DNA of 64,000 nucleotides from Paenibacillus sp. 37 (GTDB lineage Bacteria > Bacillota > Bacilli > Paenibacillales > Paenibacillaceae). The translations under genes and the position numbers were made by a program. Below are positions 26,792 to 36,654 of this stretch, piece after piece. Where the stretch lies: NCBI RefSeq assembly GCF_008386395.1, contig NZ_CP043762.1, positions 1 to 64,000 on the forward strand, written 5' to 3'. The notes under the pieces were generated by a model. The model ran no database searches. It was given only the letters and a program-made list of their open reading frames with translations, and had not been told where the DNA came from. How positions within the stretch are numbered: position 1 is the stretch's first letter; each line of letters opens with the position of its first letter.

Positions 26792-26820
26792 TTCAAAATA
26801 CGCTTCCTACATGCTATAAT
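26792..26820 (+). promoter_or_regulatory. Promoter of the type I toxin gene
   Basis: TTCAAA (26792-26797), 17-bp spacer, extended -10 TGCTATAAT (26812-26820), 59 bp before the toxin ATG. Confidence 0.6.
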
Positions 26821-26878
26821 TAAATGGCATGATTTTCCTTGAGTGCGGTTAGCTTATCTCCGAAAGGAGGTGAGCGCT

Positions 26879-26962
26879 ATGAACTTCTCCTTCTCAGACG
26901 TGATAATGTTCGCAACATTTCTAATTGCGGTACTAACGTATGTAGATAACAAGAAGAAATAA
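26879..26962 (+). CDS. Type I toxin peptide, TxpA/BsrG (holin-like) family
   Basis: A 27-residue peptide too short for normal gene calls: MNFSFSDVIMFATFLIAVLT followed by YVDNKKK. One hydrophobic helix with a basic tail is the hallmark of the Firmicute Hol_Tox/TxpA-BsrG toxins, which insert in the membrane and depolarise it. A strong AAAGGAGGTGAG site stands nine bases before the ATG, and a terminator hairpin begins at the stop codon. An antisense RNA promoter faces it from the right, giving the normal type I toxin-antitoxin layout. Identity rests on size, motif and context. Confidence 0.75.
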   Translation: MNFSFSDVIMFATFLIAVLTYVDNKKK

Positions 26963-26999
26963 CCCACTCTGAGGTTCGCGCCAAAAGTGTGGGTTATTT
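26957..26999. terminator. Terminator of the toxin mRNA
   Basis: AAATAACCCACTCT / AGTGTGGGTTATTT pair around a 15-base loop, overlapping the toxin stop codon. The near-symmetric T/A flanks can end transcription from both strands. Confidence 0.7.
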
Positions 27000-27086
27000 C
27001 CGTCTTTGTCATCATTAATGGAGATGGGATTCCCTACTCAACAATAATTGTGCAGGGAGACGGTATAGCGCACCGTCTTCTTTATG
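26957..27086 (-). ncRNA. Putative antitoxin antisense RNA
   Basis: A minus-strand transcript is predicted to start near 27086, from TTGATG (27116-27121), a 17-bp spacer and TATTAT (27093-27098). It would begin with the hairpin GACGGT…ACCGTC (27059-27077) and run to the shared terminator, covering the 3' end of the toxin mRNA. The arrangement copies RatA/SR4-type antitoxins of B. subtilis. The RNA boundaries are inferred. Confidence 0.55.
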
Positions 27087-27092
27087 TAGTAT

Positions 27093-27121
27093 ATAATACC
27101 ACAGTTGTTTTTATACATCAA
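27093..27121 (-). promoter_or_regulatory. Promoter of the antitoxin RNA
   Basis: -35 TTGATG at 27116-27121, 17-bp spacer, -10 TATTAT at 27093-27098 on the minus strand, facing the toxin gene. Confidence 0.6.
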
Positions 27122-27368
27122 TAATGATCTTGTTGACTATAGTCGATTCTAATCTCTTGGTTCGACTGTTTTTAATGTATTATCCAGTTCAATCAATCTG
27201 TCCACAACAGTTCTTCTTATCTTGGGTAAGTCACTAATATGTCTTCAATAAAAACTCTTGCCGTTTGCAGTTGTATATGAAATATACATCCTTTGAGAAT
27301 CAGTTAAGATAGACCCTTTTCATGCTATTGTACCACTCCAATCGTATGGAGTTAAAGTAGCTTATTTG

Positions 27369-28003
27369 CTAACTTTTTCCGTTTCTAATGATCGTTCGAA
27401 ATCTTGCCCTTTCGTTTTCTGTTTTTGTATATCTTCGCGAGTAATCCGCACGAGTGTGATCTTGTTCTTTCTCCGATCCTTTTAAAAAGGCACCTTTAAC
27501 CCACTGGGGAATATCTTGGGATAAAGTTTGAACCTTTTCTCTTTCAACCTCCATTACTAATCTAAATTTTGAGGTATTATCAAAAATAAAAGAGCGATCG
27601 ATCGGTCATATCGTCTTCGGATATCCTCTTCTGGATTATGATGTCCACCATTCCTTACTCGCATTTCTACTCGCTCGATGTGATACTCCACGTTTTTAAG
27701 ACCTAAGTAATACAGGTTTATTTCAAACCCTGCCTTTTTGGCTTGTTCTATTTGCCGCATTGCATTTTTACCGGCAAGCGTTGTTTCAAGGGAAAAGCTT
27801 TTTCCGTTCTGTATATATTCACTGAATGTTTGATAGCTTCTCTTCCAGCTGATGGAGAAACCGATTCCGGAAGACAAGGATTGATAGTTTTTGCAATGGC
27901 ATCCGGATCAATAACCTCTCCTAACTGATCGTTAAAGTTCTAGTTAGTGTGCTTTTCCCTGCTCCATTCGTTCCAGCAAAAACAGTCATGACGGGTTTGC
28001 TCA
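27369..28003 (-). pseudogene. Zeta-toxin-like P-loop kinase, frameshifted
   Basis: A GTG overlapping the antitoxin stop (GTGA) opens MTVFAGTNGAGKSTLT, the Walker A loop of zeta-toxin/UNAG-kinase proteins. Later blocks lie in other frames: EVIDPDAIAKTINPCL, then SFSLETTLAGKNAMRQIEQA, INLYYLGLKNVEYHIERVEM and EEDIRRRYDRS. At least three frame changes are needed, so the kinase is dead. Zeta toxins phosphorylate UDP-N-acetylglucosamine. The 3' fragment VEREKVQTLSQDIPQWVKGA is in a further frame. Confidence 0.75.
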
Positions 28004-28198
28004 CGGGTATTCAATTTCCTTTTTGTTACCATTTTCTTCATATATGATCACTGTTTTTTTGCCATCCGGATATTCCTTGATCATTTTTTCATTTTCTTCA
28101 TATACAATGGGCACACCATTGCTTTTGGCCTCTTGTCTGGCCGAGAATGTTGCTTTTACTAAAATTTCATTCAATTCAGAAATTGACATACGTTTCAT
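28001..28198 (-). CDS. Small antitoxin-like protein partnered with zeta-toxin gene
   Basis: An intact 65-residue protein: MKRMSISELNEILVKATFSA, RQEAKSNGVPIVYEENEKMI and KEYPDGKKTVIIYEENGNKK. AAGGAGGATAT precedes the ATG, and its stop overlaps the toxin start, typical of a toxin-antitoxin operon. Small proteins of this type commonly precede zeta-type toxin genes. As the toxin is broken, the antitoxin is probably a leftover. Confidence 0.65.
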   Translation of the reverse strand: MKRMSISELNEILVKATFSARQEAKSNGVPIVYEENEKMIKEYPDGKKTVIIYEENGNKKEIEYP

Positions 28199-28224
28199 GT
28201 GAAGATATCCTCCTTAAACAATTG

Positions 28225-28380
28225 TACGTAAAAGTTTCACACTATATGGACGGATCATTTTTCAAGTTTAGCAAGCCTTTTTCCATTCTCAAGAAATCTT
28301 TCTCACTAATTTGTCCAGACAGTTTTTGTTCATTCAGCTTATTGGCTCTGACTTGGAGCTCCTATCCCTCGATATGTGAA
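28225..28380 (-). pseudogene. Unknown fragment upstream of the antitoxin gene
   Basis: The minus strand reads LQVRANKLNEQKLSGQISEK then DFLRMEKGLLNLKNDPSI and stops. This helical, protein-like tail has no start and no recognised family. Confidence 0.35.
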
Positions 28381-28384
28381 CTAC

Positions 28385-28605
28385 ACTCTACCTAAGAGGT
28401 GGGGTGCTTTTTGGTCAATAGTGCAACTGCCTCAGCTTACAGGGGAGTTCCTCCCCCAATGTATGCCATTTAGTTGGCGAGTTGCAGTAGATTGAGGGCC
28501 GCATTTCGATCACGATCATGTACGGTCTGGAGGGATGGGCACATCCATTCGCACAAAGCCAGATTTTTTACCTCCACATTTTTGTAACCACAACATGAAC
28601 ATAGC
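28385..28605 (-). mobile_element. tnpB: IS200/IS605-type TnpB tail with right end
   Basis: The minus strand encodes [33 protein letters not shown] then LQLAN and a TAA at 28470: the zinc-finger and last RuvC motif (HDRDxNAA) of TnpB, the RNA-guided nuclease of IS605 elements. The second Cys pair is degraded (CPSL for CPxC). The following ~85 bp with GC-rich hairpins (GGGGGAGGAACTCCCC; GCACCCCACCTCTTAG) match the region where an IS605 right end and omega RNA scaffold would lie. The rest of the gene is gone. Confidence 0.7.
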
Positions 28606-28612
28606 TGACAAA

Positions 28613-29566
28613 CTATAACGAATCTGCATCACGTTTTGCCCTTTGATATTCTCTTTCATCTCGAACTGCTCGATTCCATTCTGATTGCGAATACCTAACG
28701 TTATAATTAGCTTGTTTTACAAACATTTTTTTTGAAAAATCGGCCTGTTCCCGTTTTTCCTCAGCGTTATCATATGCCTTACTTTTTAATCGTTCTCTCT
28801 CTTCGTGTAAATTACTTTCCCCATTACTCCATCCGGTACCATGGTTTGGATTACTAAATAATGAGACAACCTTATCCAGTACTAACAGCAGAACGAATAC
28901 AATAGTACCACCGACCAAAAGTAAAAAATCAATGACTTTGAGCCGCATCATTCCTCCCTTCAAGGAAGATACGCTTCCTTTTTTTAATAACTTCAACATT
29001 CTAGCTTTATCTCTCTGGCTTAGAATCTCTCTATCGTATTTTCCTGCCTCTATCTCTTCAATCAATCTTCCGTTTGTATTTGTTATTCGAACCATAACTT
29101 TGTTGATCAACTTTGCAGATATCACAGCAAAGACAATTGGAATAATGAATGAAATAGCTAGATGTATGAAACCATCCCATACATCAGATACTAGCATTTG
29201 AGATGCATACGTATTGGTTAAATTAAGTAGAAGAAACAGAATAATAAATCCGCAAACAGTTCCATACATACTATGCCATTTGAATTTTTTTTCATCATCT
29301 AAGGGATTGGACTGCCTTTTAATCTTATTCGTAAAGAGCTTTACAACTAAAATACTTATAAATCCAGCGGGGATTGCAAATATCACACCATAGATACCAA
29401 GTGAGAAATGGTTTGTATAAGAAGAGTATAACCCCCCCTCAAAAATTACCTCTTGAGTCATTATTCGATTGACCAATTTATTGATTGCAATGGTCAAAAT
29501 AATCGTTAGGATAATTATGGAAAAGGTCTTTCCTTTCAATGTTTCCTTCATCGTCCATTTGTTCAT
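28613..29566 (-). CDS. Hypothetical membrane protein with charged C-terminal tail
   Basis: A 317-residue protein with about five TM segments ([94 protein letters not shown]), then a strongly charged, coiled-coil-prone tail ([33 protein letters not shown]). The family is not recognised. AAAGGA favours the ATG at 29566 over the first ATG at 29590. A broken paralogue lies at 44326-44529. Its stop abuts the TnpB remnant, so the extreme C-terminus may have been altered by that insertion. Confidence 0.7.
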   Translation of the reverse strand: MNKWTMKETLKGKTFSIIILTIILTIAINKLVNRIMTQEVIFEGGLYSSYTNHFSLGIYGVIFAIPAGFISILVVKLFTNKIKRQSNPLDDEKKFKWHSMYGTVCGFIILFLLLNLTNTYASQMLVSDVWDGFIHLAISFIIPIVFAVISAKLINKVMVRITNTNGRLIEEIEAGKYDREILSQRDKARMLKLLKKGSVSSLKGGMMRLKVIDFLLLVGGTIVFVLLLVLDKVVSLFSNPNHGTGWSNGESNLHEERERLKSKAYDNAEEKREQADFSKKMFVKQANYNVRYSQSEWNRAVRDEREYQRAKRDADSL

Positions 29567-29590
29567 CTCTTTCATTCCTTTACTCATCAT

Positions 29591-29984
29591 TTAGGTTTCT
29601 ACTCAGCAACCAAGTTAAATATAGATTCTACAAACGATTTCTTTGTTAAAGAGACCTCCTATTCAAATGCTCTAGTACGTACGTTTCTGTTCCTGAAACC
29701 ATCAGCCTTACATCCTATCTAACTAATACGGTTAAAACTAGTTTCTTAACTACCTCAAGTTCGTATGTACTTATTTTCGGTGTTTTACTATGTATAGGTA
29801 TTTTAGGACCTAAATACTAACAAAACAGATTATAATAAGAATATTACTGCTATATACTCATTTAATATAGGTATATCCTCTCGGTTCACCATGGGAATCC
29901 CCTTTAATGATTACTACTGCAGGAAAACCGCCTTCTAAACAAACATGTTCCCGCTCAATTAGGTGACAGAGAATTGTTAGGTAT
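29591..29984. other. Intergenic, no gene recognised
   Basis: A+T-rich DNA without a supportable ORF. The stretch 29700-29890 resembles 33650-33790 (…TAGGTATTTTAGGACCTAAATAC…; ATATAGGTATAT), perhaps a diverged duplicated segment near the copper-amine-oxidase-like pseudogenes. Confidence 0.3.
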
Positions 29985-30330
29985 ATATCTAATCGGAAAT
30001 AGGAACATGTTCTTGTCCTCAGCAGTTATTTTCAGTCCGATGTTTCGCTTTTTTAATACCTAGCAACCGTGTTTTACCTCTCATCTTGTCAGTTGTCACA
30101 TAATATTGTGAACATTTTCATGTATTATGGTACTTAATAAAGCTTTAAGTGCATGTGATCAATGTTTAGATGTACATCTAATCGGTAATCGGACTATGTT
30201 CTTGTCCATTCCGGCAATCGGTACAAGTTCTTGTACTTGGCTCGGGACAAGAACTTGTACCGACAAAATAACAAAGCCGCTAATTTACCGACTTCAAAGA
30301 AACTATGTTCTAGTCCTCCGACATACACTT
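29985..30330. repeat. Interspersed palindromic repeat, copy 5 with long left arm
   Basis: It carries the left arm TTTTTTAATACCTAGC, GTCAGTTGT and AACATTTTCATGTATTAT shared with copy 1, then CGGTACAAGTTCTTGT / ACAAGAACTTGTACCG and AACAAAGCCGCTAA. About 340 bp in all. Confidence 0.85.
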
Positions 30331-30337
30331 TGATAAC

Positions 30338-31764
30338 TACTTCACAATCTGAAGTTCTCTCCACTCTTCGGAAGCTAGTTTGTTAGATTTAGTAAAAAGT
30401 TTTAATCCCACGCCAGTTAGAACATCTCTAATTGGATAATAGGCGCGGTTCTTCCAAAAGATTTATTTTTTGGGATTCAGATTAAACGACTTCTCTTGTT
30501 AAGTAAGGGTAATCTTACCGTTTTTATTGCTAATGGTTCCACTTAAGAGAGCCATTAATTCCGAAACAGGTGTGTACATAGTTAGATCAGTTTGACTGAA
30601 CATTCCCTGACCACTATACTTCAGGTATTTCCCCTCGAAACTCACCGGAATAGGATCATTTATACTCAATTAATCATTTAGTGATAAGCTATAATAAGGT
30701 TCAGTAAAATCGTCAACAACATTACCATATCTTCGAGGTGTCATTAGATCGCTCCCGATGACACGGTAGGCACCTTGGTTTAAAAGACCAGATTGAAAGA
30801 TATGATCCGTGCCCCCATCCAACTGACTCCGTAATCAATGGGAGGAGATCATCCAGTCGTATTAATTGTTATGGTTCGAACCCGTTTCCCTGTCTGAGTT
30901 TCAAAAATCCGGTATTCTTATGTTCCTTTGACCAATCGATTGTTTTCAATGAAGTTCACCCGGAGTACGCCATACTTACCATTTGGACTTGATTGAGCGA
31001 ACTTTCTCTTGTTAACATAATCATCTGCGGCGTTTTCTCTAGTTGTATGGAGTTTTATTATTTTTCCATTAACCTTGATCTCGTAAGGATATTCTCCCGG
31101 GTAAGAAACATATCCATTTTTTGAATCATATTACGTACCTGCTTCCACATATAATGCTCCAATAGACAACTCTGGATCAAAGTAATTGTGGTACAAGTAG
31201 TTAGTTACAAAAATATTTGAGTGTTCCATGGGTCTTTCTTTTGCTTTGTGTATCAGTTTATTGGTAGCTAAAGAATAAACTAGGTATTCTCTTCTTCCCT
31301 TCTCTACGACGTACATCCCTGTATCTGGGTAAACTTCGTCAATCGCTCCATCGTTGATATTTCGATATGCGAGGGTAGTAACAACTTTCTTCTGGCTATC
31401 ATACTTTAGAAGTTTTTCTGTAGCTCCGCCCTTTTATATCGCATAAGTGATTAAAGAGTTTTTCGTGTTCATCCCGCTAATGGACTTGAAATAGTACTCA
31501 GAAGAGGTGTCTATGAAGTCCAGTACAGTATCCTCATTTGTAAATAAACCTGTAGTGTAATCGACTGTCGTTTTCCTCACTATAGGTTTTCCTGTTCCAT
31601 TTATCATATAATTGTGAGGTATCCACTGTAGGTTAGTTTTATCTTTTGTCTCAGCATTCGAATCAACGGCACTACCGTAAACAACACTGTCCCAAGGGGT
31701 CATTACTCCTGTGAGAAAAGTAACAATAATACCATTAATAAAGTTAGATAAGCTTAGTGTTCAT
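30338..31764 (-). pseudogene. Copper-amine-oxidase-N-domain-like secreted protein, decayed
   Basis: From GGAGG and ATG at 31764 the frame soon stops, but coding segments continue in several frames: WDSVVYGSAVDSNAETKDKT, KPIVRKTTVDYTTGLFTNED, KGRREYLVYSLATNKLIHKA, and near the end PVSFEGKYLKYSGQGMFSQT, TPVSELMALLSGTISNKNGK and YYPIRDVLTGVGLKLF. The last part is a stalk domain of the copper amine oxidase N-terminal type, common in Paenibacillus surface proteins. Multiple stops and shifts over 1.4 kb make it non-functional. Confidence 0.65.
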
Positions 31765-31991
31765 AGGACCTCCAAAGTTAAAAATAGTAATTTGCTATAT
31801 ACCTATAGATTAAGATTGATTTGAAATACTCCATTCCAAACCTATAATAATTTGTATACCTTCCATTTCCCGTACTAAATTAAATTGGCTGATGAACGAA
31901 GCAACATCTTCACCACTTACTATGGATTTACCATTACTTCCCCCCGGTCCGCCCTGCTTTTGTTTAAGTCTGTAGCAGTTCTTCATTCGAC

Positions 31992-33245
31992 TTATCTTAG
32001 TGGGAGACTAAAAGAAGAACTCGTATTTTGGTCTATGGTGAAGGTTTTCCAGGTTCCTGTGGAAGATCCATCTGAAGTTTTAGCTAACGCAAACCGCATC
32101 CAGAACTTTCGTGGCACTTCCTTTTTGAAAAAACCAGAATCCACGTACTCTTCAACCGGCAGATTATTGATGCCATAAGCTTCTACTGTTCCACTATCAA
32201 AGTTGTTTACCGTTGTAAAAGCGTCGGCTGTAGCTTGGTAGAAAGCTAGATTTCTTAAATTATCACCCTTCGGAGTTACCGTTACTTCGATAAAAACCTC
32301 ATATAATTCCTGTTTAATAGGATATCTGTAATTCTTGTCAATGAACATCTTCCCATAAAGATTTAGAACGCTTTTCTTAGAATTTGCATGGGTAACAATC
32401 ATCCTATGCGGCATAATGGTACCCAAATTATTGCGTAATTTGGCCGATTTACCAACGATGCGATCAAAGCTTGCAATTGTACCGTCTTCTGATTTCAGAT
32501 AAACATACGGCGTAGCAGAAGTTAGGTTTGTACCAGTCAATCCCACTTCGCGCATCTCATTCAGATCTCTATACGAAGTTGCCTCATTCTCCTGTATCTG
32601 CTCGTAACGTGATAAAATAACCGCTGCCTCTGCACGTGTGGTCGTTTTGCCTGGACCAAAGGTGCCATCTGGATAGCCACTCATTAATCCGGTTCCCAGA
32701 ACTACTGATACGAAGGGATATGCTGATTTCTTCAATCCGCCCTTGTAGTATTCTGCTACAGGAACCAGCGTGTTTTCTGTATCTTTCAGCGCTTGCTTGT
32801 ACTCTTCATCTTTAGCAGCGAGGCCTGAACTGAGCCACTTCGCCATCTCTTCCCGTGTTAATGCGGTGCTAGGTTTAAACCCATTCGGGTAATCTGAAGA
32901 GTTCAAGAACCCCAGGGATACTGCACGATTCACTTCTTCCTCACTCCAGTGGCCGGTCAAATCCTTAAACACATTTGCCTGATCCGTTTTCGCCGTTCTT
33001 TTGGCCACTCGGGACAGCAATGTTGCAAATTCTGCGCGCGTAACCGTCGCACCCGGTTTAAATGTCCCATTGCTATATCCTTTGAAATAACCTTTATCTA
33101 CTGCGGCATCAATGGATGCTTTCGCCCAATGATTCGCAGGTACATCTTTAAATGAGGTAACTGCAGCCTGACTTGTGCTTTCGGTGAATGGGTATATACC
33201 TATTATCAATACAGCACTTAATAAGAGTTGAGTTACTTTTTTCAA
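31992..33245 (-). CDS. S-layer-homology (SLH) surface protein
   Basis: A 417-residue exported protein. Signal peptide KVTQLLLSAVLIIGIYPFTE; three SLH domains: FKDVPANHWAKASIDAAVDK, FKDLTGHWSEEEVNRAVSLG and GTGLMSGYPDGTFGPGKTTT-RAEAAVILSRY; then a C-terminal domain of unknown function (VYLKSEDGTIASFDRIVGKS…). SLH repeats hold proteins to pyruvylated cell-wall polymer. The TTG at 33245, ten bases after GGAG, gives a normal signal peptide; an in-frame GTG at 33254 is too close to the ribosome site. Neighbouring surface genes on both sides are broken. Confidence 0.85.
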   Translation of the reverse strand: MKKVTQLLLSAVLIIGIYPFTESTSQAAVTSFKDVPANHWAKASIDAAVDKGYFKGYSNGTFKPGATVTRAEFATLLSRVAKRTAKTDQANVFKDLTGHWSEEEVNRAVSLGFLNSSDYPNGFKPSTALTREEMAKWLSSGLAAKDEEYKQALKDTENTLVPVAEYYKGGLKKSAYPFVSVVLGTGLMSGYPDGTFGPGKTTTRAEAAVILSRYEQIQENEATSYRDLNEMREVGLTGTNLTSATPYVYLKSEDGTIASFDRIVGKSAKLRNNLGTIMPHRMIVTHANSKKSVLNLYGKMFIDKNYRYPIKQELYEVFIEVTVTPKGDNLRNLAFYQATADAFTTVNNFDSGTVEAYGINNLPVEEYVDSGFFKKEVPRKFWMRFALAKTSDGSSTGTWKTFTIDQNTSSSFSLPLR

Positions 33246-33319
33246 TGTTTCCACGCTCCATAGATAAAAATTAGACTGGTTTTTCCTGAGATAAGCTATG
33301 TATTCTTTCGGGTTAATCT

Positions 33320-33640
33320 TTAATTGAATCCAACCATTTGTACTTTAGATCCCGTTCCATACTTGTGAAGGATCTTTACTGGCTTTATTAAAGCCTTCAT
33401 TCTGTAGGACATTTTTGCTCCTAAGGTTTCCGAAACGAAGCGAATTGCAACTATCACAATACCTTGACGATCCTGGAACGGCTTTTCATCCGGGAAATTC
33501 ATCATCTTCGTATTCAGTAAAACTTCTACAGTTGCTTTTCATCTTGTTTCTACGGCTGATTCTGTACCCACCATGCTAGTAGTCACTATTCCTGCTAATG
33601 CTATAAAAGAAAATTTCTACTTTTCTTTTTAAAACTCTAC
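33320..33640 (-). pseudogene. Copper-amine-oxidase-like stalk-domain protein remnant
   Basis: The minus strand reads FSFIALAGIVTTSMVGTESA, a stop, KATVEVLLNTKMMNFPDEKP and GIVIVAIRFVSETLGAKMSY, matching the signal peptide and first stalk domain (VPVRFVSEALGA type) of copper-amine-oxidase N-domain proteins. The frame ends soon after and the rest of the protein is absent. Confidence 0.6.
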
Positions 33641-33884
33641 TTTAGTATGTACTTGCTTCTCACATGGATTTTACCTTGTTCTTATGTTTTCTACTGTTTA
33701 TAGGACTTACAGATCCTAAACACCTATCAAACTTCCCAGTTATGAGAAAATATTGCCACTATGCGTTTATTTTATATAGGTATATTATCCCATACGCCCC
33801 AAAAAGAAAAGCTTGTTCCGAATATTAATTTGAACTTATTAATATACTTCATAATAATGTTCACTATAAAAACTCAGTAAAGAA

Positions 33885-33935
33885 CGAATTCTTGAAATAA
33901 AAAAGAGCCGCTATTTTAGCGACTTAAAAAAAAGG
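33885..33935. repeat. Interspersed repeat, partial copy 6
   Basis: ATTCTTGAAATAAAAAAGAGCCGCTATTTTAGCGACTTA retains the right-hand hairpin; its hairpin sits right before the Rpn pseudogene stop and could act as that gene's terminator. Confidence 0.6.
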
Positions 33936-33937
33936 GC

Positions 33938-34735
33938 TTATCTTTTCAATTGAATGATCTCCTGTTCAGTGAGCCCAGTTGCCTTAGCGATCGTTGATAT
34001 ATCCAAATTCAAATCCAACATATTTTTGGCCACTTCTGTGATACCCGATTTGATACCCGCTTTTCGAGCTCCTTCTAGCATCGACGCTTCATCATGCAAA
34101 TATTTCTGACGCGCTTCGGAATCCTGGCTCAAAAATTGCAAGGTATCCATAGCCTTCTCTAATCCTGGTTCATTCATCTTCAGCACCTCCCAATGTGTAG
34201 CATCCACACCCTTCAGAAACAACAACCAGTTCTCAAGACCACCTTGTGATAGAATAACGTTAGGTAATTCCAGAAAATGAATCTCGATATCATCAATTAG
34301 GGTTAAAGCTGTCCGGTCTTCTCGAAGATGAAAAGTACTATGGTAATTATCATTGGCTAAAAAAGCATAGTTCAGGATATTAATTGTGACGCATTTTTCA
34401 ATTCCTGATACTTCTCTCCCTCATGAAATTGACTGGAATATCGTTTACTCCAGTAAAACAACGTTCTTTTCTCAATGTCGTACTTATTAAATAGCTGCAT
34501 TTCAATATCAATCAGTTTTTTACTCTGAGGTTTTAGCATAAACATCAAAGATCGATTACTTATCGAGCGGATCATCTTTGTCCGTGTATGGATTCATGAG
34601 GATGATCTCTGTAAGTGGTGGATCTCACGCTTCAGTAAGGACTCGATTCAGAAATGCCAGTAATACATCTTTATTATTCTCACTGCCAAAGATACGTTCG
34701 AAGACAAAATCTACTCTGGGATCAAGCAATTCCAT
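33938..34735 (-). pseudogene. Rpn-family nuclease, decayed copy 2
   Basis: Closely related to the intact Rpn at 23250-24095: ELLDPRVDFVFERIFGSEN, LAFLNRVLTEA-stop, PPLTEIILMNPYTDKDDP, then LIDIEMQLFNKYDIEKRTLF, NEPGLEKAMDTLQFLSQDSE and KYLHDEASMLEGARKAGIKS. Stops near 34630 and 34560 and a frameshift near 34370 split it. The C-terminal HTH-like unit (DLNLDISTIAKATGLTEQE) survives. Its first ~140 bp and promoter region are duplicated at 36655-36900, beyond the CRISPR array. Confidence 0.8.
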
Positions 34736-34899
34736 AACAGCAACTCCGTTCTATATCCACTTCCATTATACCAAAAATCTGAGCGTTCAAAACAAGTTTC
34801 ATACAGGCATCAACCTATTTAAGCCTGTCCAGCATAAGGGTTCTATTCGCCAATGGCGTTCAAGGGAACAATAGAATCCTTGGCTTATCTGTTGTGGCT

Positions 34900-35060
34900 T
34901 TGCTTTAATTCAGTGCACTGATTACTGCCCGACTTTCTTCCCCGCTTGTTTATTCCAGACGACAGGTTCCACATACCCAATCTGTTCAATACCAGGCGAA
35001 GCTTCTCATACTCAAGATCGCCTGGCTGAAGGTCTACCCGGGATAGGCTGTTACATTAAT
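34900..35060 (-). pseudogene. ParB-like domain fragment
   Basis: Two frames join to DLQPGDLEYEKLRLVLEQIG then YVEPVVWNKQAGKKVGQ, close to the start of ParB-like nuclease/DNA-modification domains found in prophage terminase regions. The protein stops right after the GYVEPVVWN motif and lacks the GGHQR part. Adjacent minus-strand sequence (SLQQ-rich, near 35150-35215) may belong to the same phage-derived segment. Confidence 0.45.
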
Positions 35061-35342
35061 CTGCGCATTGGCACGATTCTGATGTTCATTCTCGTTTCCT
35101 TTTTTTGTGAGTAAAAGAAAAAGCTACTCTTTGTGCGACTCATTTTAAACCTTGCTGTAATGAAGCAAATAATTGGGCTGCTTGTTGGGTCGAATGTGCA
35201 TCTTCTTCCATCTTCTACTCGCTAAATTGCTCCAATAAAATAAAGCCGATCCATTGAAGGATCGACTTTGGCTGTAGCATAAGGGCTATCTCTTAATGGT
35301 ACAACAGCAACAATAAAAGTTTGGATACTCTCTAAACATAAA

Positions 35343-36456
35343 GCAACTGATGGTTGACTCCAAACGGAGTGCGACGGTGATGTCAAAAGATCAGCCAGGG
35401 CATTTCGGTATTTCAATCCACGCACTCCATACAGAGTGCGACACCAAAGGAGAGATAAAGAATGCATGAGTTCGAAATTTCAATCCACGCACTCCATACA
35501 GAGTGCGACAAGGAGAGTTTGATATGGCAGTTAACGATTGGGTAATTTCAATCCACGCACTCCATACAGAGTGCGACCAGCTCCCATCATTCCGTCCGGA
35601 TGGCGTAAAGGTATTTCAATCCACGCACTCCATACAGAGTGCGACCCACCGTCTTGAGCTGCACGTTTTCCCATGACTTTATTTCAATCCACGCACTCCA
35701 TACAGAGTGCGACGAGGACAGGCCAAGGCGATTATCTACTTCACGGATATTTCAATCCACGCACTCCATACAGAGTGCGACGGCTCGTGTGCGCATACAT
35801 AACGCACCTTCTTGGATTTCAATCCACGCACTCCATACAGAGTGCGACGACCACGGGCTGCGTGTGACATCCTACTTATAACAATTTCAATCCACGCACT
35901 CCATACAGAGTGCGACGACGAAGTGCCCGGAAGAATTTGGAGTCAGAGTTATTTCAATCCACGCACTCCATACAGAGTGCGACCCATCCAAGATATCCCT
36001 CGCTGTCAATCGTGTCATGATTTCAATCCACGCACTCCATACAGAGTGCGACATGTATTCATTCAGGCATCTAATGTTAACGTAATATTTCAATCCACGC
36101 ACTCCATACAGAGTGCGACTATGTACATCCTTCGAACAACTCCAAATCGCAATAATTTCAATCCACGCACTCCATACAGAGTGCGACATTCAATATGAGG
36201 TTGATGTTAAAGACGATATAATTTCAATCCACGCACTCCATACAGAGTGCGACACAAATTGCGAACAGTCTGAATATGCTCTTTGTTTATTTCAATCCAC
36301 GCACTCCATACAGAGTGCGACACGTATATGCGCGGCGCATCTTGCCGGAATCGTCCGATTTCAATCCACGCACTCCATACAGAGTGCGACCTCCGTAGCT
36401 TCGCGCATTCTTACGTGTTCGATATTTCAATCCACGCACTCCATACAGAGTGCGAC
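35343..36456 (-). CRISPR. Orphan type I-C CRISPR array, 16 perfect repeats plus one degenerate
   Basis: The 33-bp repeat begins GTCGCACTCTGTATGGAG and ends TGCGTGGATTGAAAT when read on the minus strand, the GTCGC…ATTGAAA form of type I-C (stem ACTC…GAGT). Perfect copies start at 35410, 35477, 35545, 35613, 35681, 35749, 35816, 35884, 35951, 36020, 36087, 36155, 36221, 36289, 36358 and 36424; spacers are 33-36 bp and all different. A degenerate repeat ends at 35375, marking the old, leader-distal end and supporting minus-strand transcription. No cas gene occurs in the window. Confidence 0.97.
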
Positions 36457-36650
36457 AGCGAAAAGTGACGTAATAACTATGCTTGAAGAATAACTATTAA
36501 CGTATTTCCGATATTTCCACTACTTTAAACCGGTTATCACAAACTTTCGACTATAAATCATTGCCAAAAGGTCACAATAAAGACCTTTTCGACAAATTTC
36601 GAGGTGCGAATCCCCCAGGGAAATCATGTGAACTTGGCATTCGCACCTGT
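36457..36650 (-). promoter_or_regulatory. Probable CRISPR leader
   Basis: The A+T-rich DNA next to the youngest repeat (36424-36456) lies where a leader is expected for minus-strand transcription. A clear promoter was not resolved. A short hairpin-like AAGGTC…GACCTT occurs near 36569-36586. Confidence 0.45.
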
Positions 36651-36654
36651 TAAA

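Noticed and set aside
31885..32178. 97-codon plus-strand frame at the end of the SLH gene
   Set aside because: Mostly antisense to the SLH protein C-terminus, with no ribosome site.
35222..36493. Several ORFs of 60-128 codons with repeating HALHTECD or HSVWSAW peptides
   Set aside because: They are translations of the CRISPR repeats, not proteins.
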